From assembly GCF_014297575.1 (NCBI RefSeq), contig NZ_CP060412.1, forward strand, positions 3,534,001-3,598,000: a stretch of 64,000 nt of DNA. The letters are read 5' to 3'. A program made the position numbers and the translations under genes. The notes under the pieces are model-generated. The model was not told the origin of the DNA, searched no databases, and was given only the letters and a program-made list of their open reading frames with translations. The DNA comes from Dyella telluris. Its GTDB lineage: Bacteria; Pseudomonadota; Gammaproteobacteria; Xanthomonadales; Rhodanobacteraceae. Shown one piece after another: positions 8,536 to 17,390 of the stretch. Numbering within the stretch: the first letter of the stretch is position 1; every line of letters starts with the position of its first letter.

Positions 8536-10860
8536 TCAGAAACGAACATTCGCCGTGATCATTGCCGAGCGCGCCGTGCCCGGCGTGTAACGGTAGCCGC
8601 TCTTGTTGATGGCCGCGACATAATCCTTGTCGAACAGGTTGTACAGGTTCAGGCGCAGATCGAAGTTCTTGTTGATGGGGTAGGACGCCATGGCGTCGAA
8701 CACCCAGTAGGCCTTCGTGTAGGACGGCGTGCCGATGGCGCTGTCGGTGCCGCGCTGCATCTCGCCGTTGTAGCGCGCGCCGCCGCCGATGGTCAGGCCG
8801 AACGGCAACAGGTAGCTGGTCCAGCTGGTGAAGGCCTTGGTGGGCGTATAGGCTAGGTCGGAGGAGCCATCCTGTGCCACGGCGGTGCCGGACAACACGC
8901 TGGCATTCATGGTGGTGAAGCCCGCACTGACCGCCCAGTTGTCGGTGAGCTTGCCCACGGCGCTCAGTTCCACGCCCTGCACGCGTTTCTTGCCGATCTG
9001 GTAGTAGAGCAGGGTGACCGGATCCTGCACGAGGTCGTTGCTTACCGTGGTCTGGTACAGCGCGCCGGTGAGCAGGATCTTCTCGTCGAGCAGTTCCCAC
9101 TTGGTACCGATTTCATAGGTGCGGGCGCGCTCGGGCTCCAGGTTCGGGTTGTCCAGGCTGTTGGATGAACTGGACAGCGTGAGCGTGTTGCCGCCCGGTG
9201 GCTCGGCCGACACCGCGTAGTTGACGTAGAACGAGCCGTTCGGCGTCGGCTTGTAGAGCACGCCGAGCTTCCAGTTCCACAGGTTGTCGCTCACGCTGGT
9301 GGTCAGGCCCGGCACCACGGCGCCGGTGGGCAAAGTGCCGCACGCGGGGCCGCTCTTGCCGCCACAGGCCACGGCGCTGGAGTAATCCGTGTCGTAGTGA
9401 TCCATGCGCACGCCGGCGTTCACCTGCCAGTGCGTGCCGAACTTCAGCGTGTCGAACACGTACGCCGACGCGGTGTCCGTCTTGCCGTTGGTGTAGGCAC
9501 CGTTCTGGCCGTAGAGCAGGCCCGTCACGTCCGAGTCCGGGTGGTACAGGTTGGCGGCCGGCCACGTGGTGCCGTTGAGGGCGACGTAGCCCAGCGAGGT
9601 GGCCTTCTCCTCCGTCAACTCGATGCCGCTGCTCAGGTTGTGCGTGACCGCGCCCGTCTCGAAGTTGTAGGTGACGTTGGCCTGGTCGGTAAGGATGCGG
9701 TTGGTCTGGTGCTTGAACGTCGGGTTGCTGCGCGCGATGGTCCACGTGGAGGGATCATTCGGGTTGGGCGTGAGCAGGTTGGCCGCCGTACCCATGAAGG
9801 AGGTCAGCAGATAATCCTCGAAGGTGCGGCCCCAGCGCAGCGTGTTGTGGAACACCAGCTGGTCGTTGAAGTCATGCTCGAGGCGCGCGGTGAACATGTC
9901 CGCGGTGACATGGTCGTGATCCGCCGTGGTGCCGTAGAAGTTGGACGAATCCACGGCCGGAGCGTCGGTGAGGAACGGGCGCTTGGGGTCGGGGCTGCTG
10001 TAGCCCGGCAGGCCGATGGTGGGCACGCCGCCATCGGGCACGTTGTTCTGCTTCACATGCATGTAATCCAGATACACGCGCGTGGCGGTGCCAAGACCGA
10101 AGGCAAAGCTCGGCGCCACGGCCCAGCGATTGTTCTCCACCTTGTCACGACCCGGCACGCCGCTGTCCTGGTCCATCACGTTGAGGCGGAAGGCCGAGGT
10201 GGCGGACACGCTCTGGTTCCAGTCCGCGGTGACGCGACGCTGGTCGGCGCTGCCGTAGGAGAACGATGCACTCACGCCGTTGCCCAGTTCCGGCTGCTTG
10301 CTCACCATGTTGATGGCACCGGTGGGCGCGGTGCGGCCGTTGTCCGTGCTGGCCGGTCCCTTGATCACTTCCACCGACTCGGTGTTGAACACGTCGCGCG
10401 AAATGGTGCCGAGGTCGCGCACGCCATCCACGAAGATGCTGCCCGAGGTATCGAAGCCGCGCATGTAGATCGCGTCACCGGTGGAAGTCGAACCGTTCTC
10501 GCCCACATAGAACGTGCCCACGCCCGGGCTGTTGCGCAGCGCGTCGGTCAGGGTGGTGGCGCCCTGCTGCAGGAACAGGTCCTTGGTGATCACGCTGATG
10601 GTCTGCGTGGTGTCCAGGATGGGCTGGGTGTACTTGGGCGAGGCAAGGTTGTCCGCCTTGTAGTCGCCGGTGGCCGAAGCCTCCACCTGCACGCCGGCCA
10701 GATTCTTGGCCGAGGCGGGCGCGGTGGTGGTGGTGGCATCGTCCGGCGAGTCCACGGCCAGCGCCGGCTGCGCCATGGCCAGTCCCGTCATGAGGGTGGC
10801 GGTGGCGACGCTGAGGGCGCTGCGGGAAACAGGGTGCTTGCGGCTCGTGATGTGGGCCAT
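8536..10860 (-). CDS. fiu: TonB-dependent catecholate siderophore receptor (Fiu/PiuA type)
   Basis: 774 residues. The signal peptide ends near residue 35 (QPALA). A plug domain follows (about 55-210) with TISVITKDLFLQQGATTLTDALRNSPGV-type sequence split over the TonB box region and plug, MRGFD, IFVDGVRDLG and VEVIKGPAS. The rest is a 22-strand barrel ending in aromatic F (ANVRF), as required for outer membrane insertion. Length and plug pattern fit Fiu (about 760 residues). Pairing with the downstream piuC gene supports a role in ferric catecholate uptake. A Fur-like box lies about 180 bp upstream of the start. The precise ligand cannot be told from sequence. Confidence 0.92.
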   Translation of the reverse strand: MAHITSRKHPVSRSALSVATATLMTGLAMAQPALAVDSPDDATTTTAPASAKNLAGVQVEASATGDYKADNLASPKYTQPILDTTQTISVITKDLFLQQGATTLTDALRNSPGVGTFYVGENGSTSTGDAIYMRGFDTSGSIFVDGVRDLGTISRDVFNTESVEVIKGPASTDNGRTAPTGAINMVSKQPELGNGVSASFSYGSADQRRVTADWNQSVSATSAFRLNVMDQDSGVPGRDKVENNRWAVAPSFAFGLGTATRVYLDYMHVKQNNVPDGGVPTIGLPGYSSPDPKRPFLTDAPAVDSSNFYGTTADHDHVTADMFTARLEHDFNDQLVFHNTLRWGRTFEDYLLTSFMGTAANLLTPNPNDPSTWTIARSNPTFKHQTNRILTDQANVTYNFETGAVTHNLSSGIELTEEKATSLGYVALNGTTWPAANLYHPDSDVTGLLYGQNGAYTNGKTDTASAYVFDTLKFGTHWQVNAGVRMDHYDTDYSSAVACGGKSGPACGTLPTGAVVPGLTTSVSDNLWNWKLGVLYKPTPNGSFYVNYAVSAEPPGGNTLTLSSSSNSLDNPNLEPERARTYEIGTKWELLDEKILLTGALYQTTVSNDLVQDPVTLLYYQIGKKRVQGVELSAVGKLTDNWAVSAGFTTMNASVLSGTAVAQDGSSDLAYTPTKAFTSWTSYLLPFGLTIGGGARYNGEMQRGTDSAIGTPSYTKAYWVFDAMASYPINKNFDLRLNLYNLFDKDYVAAINKSGYRYTPGTARSAMITANVRF

Positions 10861-11038
10861 GGGGTGCTCGTCGTGAATGGTGGGGTATCGATCGGCCTTG
10901 GTAGGCCGGCGATTCGACGAGTAGCGGCGGCGGGCGTCGATCGCTGCATGAATCCAGTTGCCTGATTCGGTATGCCTTGCCAGGCAGGTGATCCGTCACC
11001 TGAAGCGACCCGCCGGCGTGCATTCAGTAAATGTTATT

Positions 11039-11057
11039 GGTAATGAGAATGAGTTGC
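11039..11057. promoter_or_regulatory. Candidate Fur box upstream of the siderophore receptor
   Basis: The 19 bases beginning GGTAATGAGAATGAG match the classical Fur consensus at 13 of 19 positions by eye. They lie in the space between the divergent siderophore receptor (start 10860) and the ketopantoate-reductase-family gene (start 11154). Iron repression of fiu/piuC genes is well established, so the placement makes sense. No other operator is obvious in this 293-bp space. Confidence 0.5.
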
Positions 11058-11153
11058 AATTGATTGCATGAAACTGACACCGACCTTCGTAGGAAAGTGC
11101 GACTGCGTGTGTCTGGGTTAGCCTCTACCGCCTGAGTATTCGGAGGACAAACC

Positions 11154-12080
11154 ATGCGGACGTTGGTGATTGGTGCAGGGGCAACAGGCGGCTATTTCGG
11201 CGGACGCCTGCTGGAAGCGGGGGAGGATGTGACGTTTCTGGTGCGCGAGAAGCGCGCGGCGCAACTGGCCGAGCATGGGCTGGTGATCCGCAGCAGCTTC
11301 GGCGATGCCACACTGCCCAACCCGCCCACGGTGCAGGCGGGCGATCTGCGCGGCACCTACGACCTGATCCTGCTGAGCTGCAAGGCCTACCACCTGCCGC
11401 AGGTGATCGAGGACATGGCGCCCGCCGTAGGGCCGGACACCGCCATCCTGCCCGTGCTCAACGGCATGCGGCACCTGGATTTGCTGGATGCGCGCTTTGG
11501 CGCACAGCGCGTGTTGGGCGGCCAGTGCGTGATCGCCGCCACGCTGGATGCGCAGGGCGTGGTGCGCCATCTCAACCAGTCGCATGGCGTGACGTTCGGC
11601 GAGCGCGATGGCACGCGTTCGGAGCGCGTGGAGCGGATTCTTGCCTCCATGTCGAAGGCGAAGTTCGAGCCGCGCCTGAGCACCAGCGTCCTGCAGGACA
11701 TGTGGGACAAGTGGGTATTCCTGGCCTCCCTGGCCAGCATCACCTGCCTGATGCGTGCACCCGTGGGCGACATCATGGCGGCGCCGGGTGGCGAGAAGGC
11801 CACGCTGCAGCTGCTGGACGATTGCCGCAGCGTGGCGGAGCACAACGGCCACGCGCCCAGCGATGCGGTGCTGGCGCGCGCGCGTGGCGTGCTGACTGAA
11901 AAGGGCTCGGCGTTGAGCGCGTCGATGATGCGCGATCTGGAGCAGGGCGGCCAGATCGAGGCGGATCATGTGGTGGGCGATCTGCTGGCGCGTTCCGATG
12001 CAAGCGATGCATTGCCCATGCTGCGCACGGCGTATGCGCACTTGAAGGCGTACGAGGCGCGGCGTTCGCGCGGGAAGTAA
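11154..12080 (+). CDS. 2-dehydropantoate 2-reductase family protein (PanE/ApbA)
   Basis: 308 residues. The N-terminal NADPH-binding Rossmann motif is GAGATGGYFGGRL (residues 8-20). The catalytic Lys and Glu of the family are matched by K186 (DMWDKWVF) and E269 (GQIEADHV). Ketopantoate reductase makes pantoate for coenzyme A synthesis in the cytosol, but many family members in gammaproteobacteria are paralogues with other 2-oxoacid or imine substrates, so I leave the symbol empty. The gene stands alone, divergent from the siderophore receptor and convergent with the peptidase gene across a long REP array. Confidence 0.85.
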   Translation: MRTLVIGAGATGGYFGGRLLEAGEDVTFLVREKRAAQLAEHGLVIRSSFGDATLPNPPTVQAGDLRGTYDLILLSCKAYHLPQVIEDMAPAVGPDTAILPVLNGMRHLDLLDARFGAQRVLGGQCVIAATLDAQGVVRHLNQSHGVTFGERDGTRSERVERILASMSKAKFEPRLSTSVLQDMWDKWVFLASLASITCLMRAPVGDIMAAPGGEKATLQLLDDCRSVAEHNGHAPSDAVLARARGVLTEKGSALSASMMRDLEQGGQIEADHVVGDLLARSDASDALPMLRTAYAHLKAYEARRSRGK

Positions 12081-12099
12081 CCCGCCAGCCGTCCTCGCC

Positions 12100-12862
12100 C
12101 CTGTAGGAGCGCACCCTGTGCGCGACAGCTCTGCAATGAGGCATCAACGCGGCTCTTCGGTCGCGCACAAGTGAGCTCCTACAAGTACGCAGGGAGCGCT
12201 GTAGGAGCGCGCTTGCGCGCGACAACGCACTGCTCCTGTGGAAGCACACCCTGTGCGCGACAGCTCTGCACTGAGGTATCAACGCGGCTCTGCGGTCGCG
12301 CGCAAGCGCGCTCCTACAAGTACGCAGGGAGTGCTGTAGGAGCGCGCTTGCGCGCGACAACGCACTGCTTCTGTGGAAGCACGCCCTGTGCGCGACAGCT
12401 CTGCACTGAGGTATCAACGCGGCTCTGCGGTCGCGCGCAAGCGCGCTCCTACAAGTACGCAGGGAGCGCTGTAGGAGCGCGCTTGCGCGCGACAACGCAC
12501 CGCTCCTGTGGAAGCACGCCCTGTGCGCGACAGCTCTGCACTGAGGTATCAACGCGGCTCTGCGGTCGCGCGCAAGCGCGCTCCTACAAGTACGCAGGGA
12601 GTGCTGTAGGAGCGCGCTTGCGCGCGACAACGCACTGCTCCTGTGGAAGCGCACCCTGTGCGCGACAGCTCTGCACTGAGGTATCAACGCGGCTGTGCGG
12701 TCGCGCGCAAGCGCGCTCCTACAGATACGCAGGTAGCGCTGTAGGAGCGCGCTTGCGCGCGACAACGCACTGCTCCTGTGGAAGCGCACCCTACGCGCGA
12801 CAGCTCTGCACTGAGGCATCGGCGCGGCTCTGCGGTCGCGCACAGGGTGCGCTCCCACAGTT
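12100..12862. repeat. Tandem array of 135-bp double-REP (BIME) units
   Basis: The motif GTAGGAGCGCGCTTGCGCGC recurs at 12201, 12336, 12471, 12606 and 12741, giving an exact 135-bp period over five units, flanked by divergent partial units at both ends. Each unit holds a REP arm, a linker with a CCTGTGCGCGACAGC half-site, and the inverted arm GCGCGCAAGCGCGCTCC, so each can fold as a long hairpin. Units differ by a few bases only. The array fills the space between two convergent genes. Arms belong to the same family as elements at 30233, 35433, 35646, 46415, 49150 and 55282. It is not coding, although one strand stays open by chance. Confidence 0.95.
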
Positions 12863-12884
12863 AACCTCCCGTGGTGCGTCACGC

Positions 12885-12921
12885 ACCAAAGAAAAAGGGC
12901 GCTGCATCAGCAGCGCCCTTT
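12885..12921 (-). terminator. Rho-independent terminator of the M13 peptidase gene
   Basis: Stem AAAGGGCGCTG / CAGCGCCCTTT with a 6-base loop at 12894-12921. Read on the minus strand it is followed by a T-rich stretch (TTTTTC), about 33 bp after the peptidase stop codon. Confidence 0.85.
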
Positions 12922-12953
12922 CCTGTTACAGACGTCCAAACGTCAGTGACGCA

Positions 12954-15080
12954 TTACCAGATCTTCACCTGCTTGTCGCCCGAGCGCACCATGGTGTCGC
13001 CCGGCTTGCACTGGTAAGCGCTGGCAAAGGCTTCCATGTTGGACGGAGCGCCGATGGCACGCAGCGAAGCCGGAGCATGCGGGTCGGTGTTCAGACGCAG
13101 CAGGGCTTCCTTCTCGCGGATATTGCTGCGCCACACGCGGGCCCAGCTCAGGAAGAAGCGCTGGTCTTCGGTGTAGCCGTCGATCTTCTCGCCGGCTTCC
13201 TGCGGGTTCTTCTTCAGCGCTTCCTGCAGGGCGTCGTACGCCACGTTCAGGCCGCCCAGGTCGGCGATGTTCTCGCCCAGGGTCAGCTTGCCGTTGACGT
13301 GCGCATCCGGCTTGTCCTTGACCGGGGTGTAGTCGTTGAACTGGGCCACCAGGCGGTCGGTGCGCTGGTCGAACTTCTCGCGGTCTTCCTTGGTCCACCA
13401 GTTGGCGTTGTTGCCTTCGCCGTCGAACTGGCTGCCTTCGTCGTCAAAGCCGTGGCTGGCTTCGTGACCGATCACGGCGCCGATGCCGCCGTAGTTGATC
13501 GCGTCGTCGCCGTTGGCATAGAAGAACGGCGGCTGCAGGATCGCGGCCGGGAAGTTGATCGTGTTGTCGGTCGGGTTGTAGTAAGCGTTGACCGTCTGCG
13601 GGGTCATGCCCCAATCCTTGCGGTCGGTCGGCTTGCCGATCTTGTTCAGGTCGTACTGGTAGTTGAACTTGGCGGCGGCCATGACGTTGCCGTAGTAGTC
13701 GCCTTCCTTCACGTCCAGGCCGTCCCAGCTACGCCACTTGTCCGGGTAGCCGATCTTGGGCAGGAAGGTATCCCACTTGGCGATGGCCTTCTGCTTGGTG
13801 GCGTCGCTCATCCAGTCGAGGTTCTGGATGCGCGTCTTCAGCGAGTTGCGCACGTTGGTCACCAGCACTTCGGCGCGTTCCTTGGCTTCCGGCGTGAACA
13901 CCTTGGCCACGTACAGCTGGCCCAGCGCTTCACCCATCGACTCGTTCACGCCGCCGAGCACGCGCTTCCAGCGCGGCTTCTGTTCCGGCTGGCCGGAGAG
14001 CGTCTTGCCGTAGAAGTCGAAACGGTTGTCCTGGAAGGCCTTGCTCAGCAGCGGCGAGGCGTCGTCGATGGTGTGGAAGCGCAGGTAGGCCTGCCACTGG
14101 TCGATCGGGGCGCTGGCCAGCAGCTTGTCGAACTCGGCGAAGAACTTCGGCTGCGACAGGGAGAAGCCCTTGTCGACGGTCACGCCCTGCGCCTTGAAGA
14201 AATCTTCCCAGCTGAAGTGCGGGGTGATCTTGTCCGCTTCCTTCACGGTGACGAAGTGGTACTGGTTCTCCGGGGTGCGCAGTTCCACCGGCGCCAGCGA
14301 GGCCTTGGCCAGCTCGGTTTCGAACGCCAGCACCTGGTCGGCCTGCTTCTTCGCATCGGCTTCGGACACGCCGGTCAGCTCGAGCGACTTGGCGATGTGG
14401 GCGACGTAGGCGTCGCGGATTTCCTTGTACTTCGGATCGGCGTAGTAGTCCTTGGTCGGCAGACCCAGGCCCGCCTGCATGGTGAAGCCGATCTGCATCT
14501 TGGCGTCCTTGAAGTCGGCGCCGGAGCCGAACTGGAACACCTGCATGTCACCCGTGGCGAAGTTCTGGGTGAGGTAGCCGGCCACGTCCTTGCCGGACTT
14601 CAGCGCGGCAATGGCGTCGAGCTTGGGCTTGATCGGATCGAAGCCAGCCTTTTCGATGGCGGCCTCGTCCATGCCGGAGGCGTACAGGTAGCCGATCTTC
14701 TGCTCGATGGAGCCGGCCTTGGCGTTGGCGGCGTCCTTGGCGGCAGCGTCGACGATGTCGTGCTGGGTGTTGAGGCTGTCCTCGGCCAGCTTGTCGAACG
14801 CGCCCCAACGGGTGCGGTCGTTCGGGATCGGGTTGGCGGCGATCCACTTGCTGTTGACGAAACCGTTGAAGTCCTGGCAAGCCTGGATGTTGCTGTCCAG
14901 CTCGCCGATGTCGAACACGCTCTTGGGTGCGGCGGCTGCCGTGGCGGCGGTGCTGGCTGGGGCCGGCGCGGTGCTGCTGGCGGCCGGGGCCTTCTCGGCG
15001 TCTTCGTGCTTGCCGCAGGCGCTGAGCGACAGGGCAAGGCTCACGGCGAGAGCGATGGGCTTCAGATACGGTTTGGTCAT
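12954..15080 (-). CDS. M13 family zinc metallopeptidase lipoprotein (PepO/neprilysin type)
   Basis: 708 residues from the ATG at 15080, which has AGAGGG 8 bp upstream; the frame is open to 15194 without a better start. The lipobox is LSAC with C22 as the lipidated residue, followed by an Ala/Pro-rich linker. The C-terminal catalytic domain carries HEASH (539-543) and ENIAD (603-607), the HExxH zinc/catalytic motif and the ExxxD third-ligand motif, plus the family's NAYYNPTDN substrate-binding stretch. Length is normal for M13. The protein is probably anchored in a periplasm-facing membrane and degrades oligopeptides. It ends at VKIW, close to the usual conserved C-terminal Trp. A terminator follows directly. 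Confidence 0.93.
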   Translation of the reverse strand: MTKPYLKPIALAVSLALSLSACGKHEDAEKAPAASSTAPAPASTAATAAAAPKSVFDIGELDSNIQACQDFNGFVNSKWIAANPIPNDRTRWGAFDKLAEDSLNTQHDIVDAAAKDAANAKAGSIEQKIGYLYASGMDEAAIEKAGFDPIKPKLDAIAALKSGKDVAGYLTQNFATGDMQVFQFGSGADFKDAKMQIGFTMQAGLGLPTKDYYADPKYKEIRDAYVAHIAKSLELTGVSEADAKKQADQVLAFETELAKASLAPVELRTPENQYHFVTVKEADKITPHFSWEDFFKAQGVTVDKGFSLSQPKFFAEFDKLLASAPIDQWQAYLRFHTIDDASPLLSKAFQDNRFDFYGKTLSGQPEQKPRWKRVLGGVNESMGEALGQLYVAKVFTPEAKERAEVLVTNVRNSLKTRIQNLDWMSDATKQKAIAKWDTFLPKIGYPDKWRSWDGLDVKEGDYYGNVMAAAKFNYQYDLNKIGKPTDRKDWGMTPQTVNAYYNPTDNTINFPAAILQPPFFYANGDDAINYGGIGAVIGHEASHGFDDEGSQFDGEGNNANWWTKEDREKFDQRTDRLVAQFNDYTPVKDKPDAHVNGKLTLGENIADLGGLNVAYDALQEALKKNPQEAGEKIDGYTEDQRFFLSWARVWRSNIREKEALLRLNTDPHAPASLRAIGAPSNMEAFASAYQCKPGDTMVRSGDKQVKIW

Positions 15081-15212
15081 GGAAATCCCTCTGTGGGTAC
15101 GGTGGCCGCGCAGGACAGCCGGTAAGTTCAGCGATCGCGTGGGTCCCTGACGCGACCCGGCATGGCACGGATGACTTTTCAGGCTAGGCCGCAAGTCACG
15201 GCCCAGATAGTG

Positions 15213-16097
15213 TCAAAGGTCAGGGGCCTTGCCCGCAACCAGGGCCAGCCAGGCCCGGGCAGCGGGTGACAGGGCGTCGCCGTGGCGCCATGCCAGCACC
15301 AGTTTCCAGCGCAGGTCGTTGCCCGCCAGGGGCAGGGCGGCAACGCCGGTCAGGCGGCGGTCTTCCACCACCAGCTGCGGCAGCAGGGCCACGCCACCGC
15401 CCGCGGCCACCAGGGCCAGGATGAAATCCACCTGGGCACTGCGCACGGTTTCCCGTGGGACCACCCCGCGCCGGGCGCAAGCCTCACGGATCAGCCGGTT
15501 CAGGGCGAAACCCTCCTCGAACAGAATCAGCGGTGAGTCGTGCAGCCAGTCCAGCCGGAACCGTTTCGCCCCGGCGCGCGGGTGGATCTGCGGGAGCAGG
15601 GCCACCATGGGCTCGTCGCGCACGGGCTGGTGATCCAGGCCGTCGCCGATGGGCAGCAGGGTGGCGGCGACTTCGAGTTCGCCCTCCAGCACGGCGCGCT
15701 CCAGACGGCGACTGCCGTGCTCCATCAGGCGGATGTCGATGTGCGGATACTGCTGTCGATAGCGCGCCAGCAGCGGCGCAAACAGCACGCTGCTGCCCAG
15801 TGGCGGCAGGCCAAGTCGCAGCTCGCCGCGGCGCAGGCCGCGCAGGGCGTCCAGCTCGTCGCGCAGGCGCGACGACTCGGCCAGCATCGACAGCGCGTGG
15901 CGATGCACCACGTCTCCCGCGGCGGTGAGCCGCACGCCGCCGCGTCCGCGCTCCAGCAGGCGCGCGCCGAGTTCGTCTTCCAGTTGCGCAATGGCCTTGC
16001 TCAGCGTGGGCTGGGTGGCGTGCGCATGCTCGGCGGCGCGGGCGAAGCCGCCGTGGCGTACCACCTCCACCAGATACCGCAGGCTGCGCAGGTCCAT
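15213..16097 (-). CDS. LysR-type transcriptional regulator, probable CidR-like
   Basis: 294 residues. The winged helix-turn-helix is at residues 1-60 (LRYLVEVVRHGGFARAAEHA and QPTLSKAIAQLEDELG), with a LysR substrate-binding domain from about residue 90. The gene is divergent from the cidA/lrgB pair with only 76 bp between starts, which is the arrangement of CidR/CidABC-type loci and suggests it controls them. Two inverted repeats with the LysR T-N11-A layout lie in that space. The inducer is unknown; CidR of Staphylococcus responds to acetate. Confidence 0.88.
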   Translation of the reverse strand: MDLRSLRYLVEVVRHGGFARAAEHAHATQPTLSKAIAQLEDELGARLLERGRGGVRLTAAGDVVHRHALSMLAESSRLRDELDALRGLRRGELRLGLPPLGSSVLFAPLLARYRQQYPHIDIRLMEHGSRRLERAVLEGELEVAATLLPIGDGLDHQPVRDEPMVALLPQIHPRAGAKRFRLDWLHDSPLILFEEGFALNRLIREACARRGVVPRETVRSAQVDFILALVAAGGGVALLPQLVVEDRRLTGVAALPLAGNDLRWKLVLAWRHGDALSPAARAWLALVAGKAPDL

Positions 16098-16101
16098 GAG
16101 T

Positions 16102-16143
16102 ATTCCTTATTGGAATGTCTGGAATGGAAACAATTCATTTCCA
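16102..16143. promoter_or_regulatory. Candidate LysR operators between lysR-type gene and cidA
   Basis: Two inverted repeats: ATTCC-N5-GGAAT at 16102-16116 (contains T-N11-A) and TGGAAA-N7-TTTCCA at 16125-16143. They occupy the divergent 76-bp promoter region of the LysR regulator and the cidA-like gene. Confidence 0.5.
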
Positions 16144-16173
16144 TCATAGCTGTGCCGCGCCTAGCCTGTCGGC

Positions 16174-16584
16174 ATGAAAAAGCTGCATGCCCGAATGCGC
16201 TGGTTGGCCTGGCGCAAGCCCCACGTTGCGCGCTGGTCGCAGGTGGTGTTGATCGTGCTGGTGTGGTTTGCCTGCGACCAGCTGAGCCGGCGCTTTCACT
16301 GGCCCGTGCCCGGCAGCCTGCTGGCCATGGCGCTGCTGTTGCTGGGGCTGATGGCCGGTGTGATGCCGGCCGCCGGCCTGCGTCGTGGCGCCGACTGGTT
16401 GCTGGCGGAAATGCTGCTGTTCTTCATCCCCGCCGTGATGGCCGTGTGGCAACACCTGCCACTGCTGCGCGAGCAGGGTGGTCGCATCCTGCTAGTGATT
16501 CTGGCCGGCACGGCCCTGGTCATGGCCACGACTGCCGTGCTGGTGGACCTGATGTTCCGCTGGAGTCGTCGTCGTGCGCACTGA
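16174..16584 (+). CDS. cidA: CidA/LrgA family holin-like membrane protein
   Basis: 136 residues with four predicted membrane helices (about 22-40, 46-66, 72-90, 102-125). The motif PVPGSLLAMALLLLGLMAG and the AEMLLFFIPAVMAVW stretch are characteristic of CidA/LrgA. These proteins are holin-like or, in newer work, partners of LrgB/CidB in pyruvate or metabolite transport. The start is ATG after GTCGGC, with no strong ribosome site. It overlaps the next gene by 11 bp, indicating a translationally linked pair. Confidence 0.87.
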   Translation: MKKLHARMRWLAWRKPHVARWSQVVLIVLVWFACDQLSRRFHWPVPGSLLAMALLLLGLMAGVMPAAGLRRGADWLLAEMLLFFIPAVMAVWQHLPLLREQGGRILLVILAGTALVMATTAVLVDLMFRWSRRRAH

Positions 16585-17263
16585 GTGGCTTTCGTTGTTG
16601 TGGCTTGCGATCACGCTGGGTGGCTATTTCGCACTGAAACCGCTGTATCGCCGGCATCCGCGCTGGTGGACGTCGCCACTGCTCACCGTGCCGTTGCTGC
16701 TTGCGGCAGCGGGCTTGCTGCTCGGCATGGATTACCCGGTGTACATCCGCGACACGCATTGGCTGGTGTTGATGCTGGGACCGGCGACGGCTGCGTTTGC
16801 CTTGCCCATCTTCCGTTATCGCCGCCTGATCCAGCGGCATTGGGCGGCACTGCTGGTGGGCGTGCTGGGTGGCAGTGCGGTGGCCATCGGCAGTGCGTGG
16901 GCGCTGGCCTCGTGGTGTGGCCTGGACGACGCCGTGCGGCGCAGCCTGCTTGCGCGTTCCATCACCACGCCGCTCGCCATGCTCATGTCGGCAGATATCG
17001 GGGGCGTACCCGAGCTGACCGCGTTGTTCGTGGTGATCACCGGCGTTGCCGGCATTGCGCTGGGCGAACTGTTGCTGCGCGTGGTGCCACTGCGCTCCGC
17101 CCTGGCGCGCGGTGCACTGTTCGGTGTCGGCGCACATGGCGCGGGTACGGCCAAGGCCTATGACATCGGTGCCGAAGAAGGCAGCGTCGCCAGTCTCGCG
17201 ATGGTGTTGGCGGGCCTGCTCAACGTGCTGATGGCGCCGGCGCTGGCCGTGTTTTTGCGATAA
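16574..17263 (+). CDS. lrgB: LrgB/CidB family membrane protein
   Basis: 229 residues, GTG start inside the end of the cidA-like gene. Multiple membrane helices. The conserved block RSITTPLAMLMSADIGGVPELTA with VITGVAGIALGE and GVGAHGAGTAKA is diagnostic for LrgB. It acts with the CidA/LrgA partner at the inner membrane, and the pair is linked to cell lysis control or pyruvate/overflow metabolism in characterised bacteria. The LysR regulator upstream on the other strand probably controls both. Confidence 0.9.
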   Translation: MRTEWLSLLWLAITLGGYFALKPLYRRHPRWWTSPLLTVPLLLAAAGLLLGMDYPVYIRDTHWLVLMLGPATAAFALPIFRYRRLIQRHWAALLVGVLGGSAVAIGSAWALASWCGLDDAVRRSLLARSITTPLAMLMSADIGGVPELTALFVVITGVAGIALGELLLRVVPLRSALARGALFGVGAHGAGTAKAYDIGAEEGSVASLAMVLAGLLNVLMAPALAVFLR

Positions 17264-17390
17264 GCGTCTCAGGCTGGAAATCGCAGGAAAATACGACGTT
17301 TTTTGTTATTCGGCTGTCACCTTGCCGGCCTATCGTCAGCGACTTCAGCGCTTGAGGGGAAGCGCTCCATCGCGACCATAGGGGCTCTTC

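Noticed and set aside
9397..10965. A 522-codon plus-strand frame antisense to the siderophore receptor
   Set aside because: Shadow frame with Val/Arg/His/Gly bias.
12100..12862. Possible CRISPR array
   Set aside because: The period is 135 bp with no unique spacers, and each unit has internal inverted arms of REP type; no cas genes nearby.
12171..15125. A 984-codon plus-strand frame across the REP array and antisense to the M13 peptidase
   Set aside because: The first part is a read-out of the 135-bp repeats (period divisible by 3 keeps the frame open) and the rest is antisense to a clear gene.
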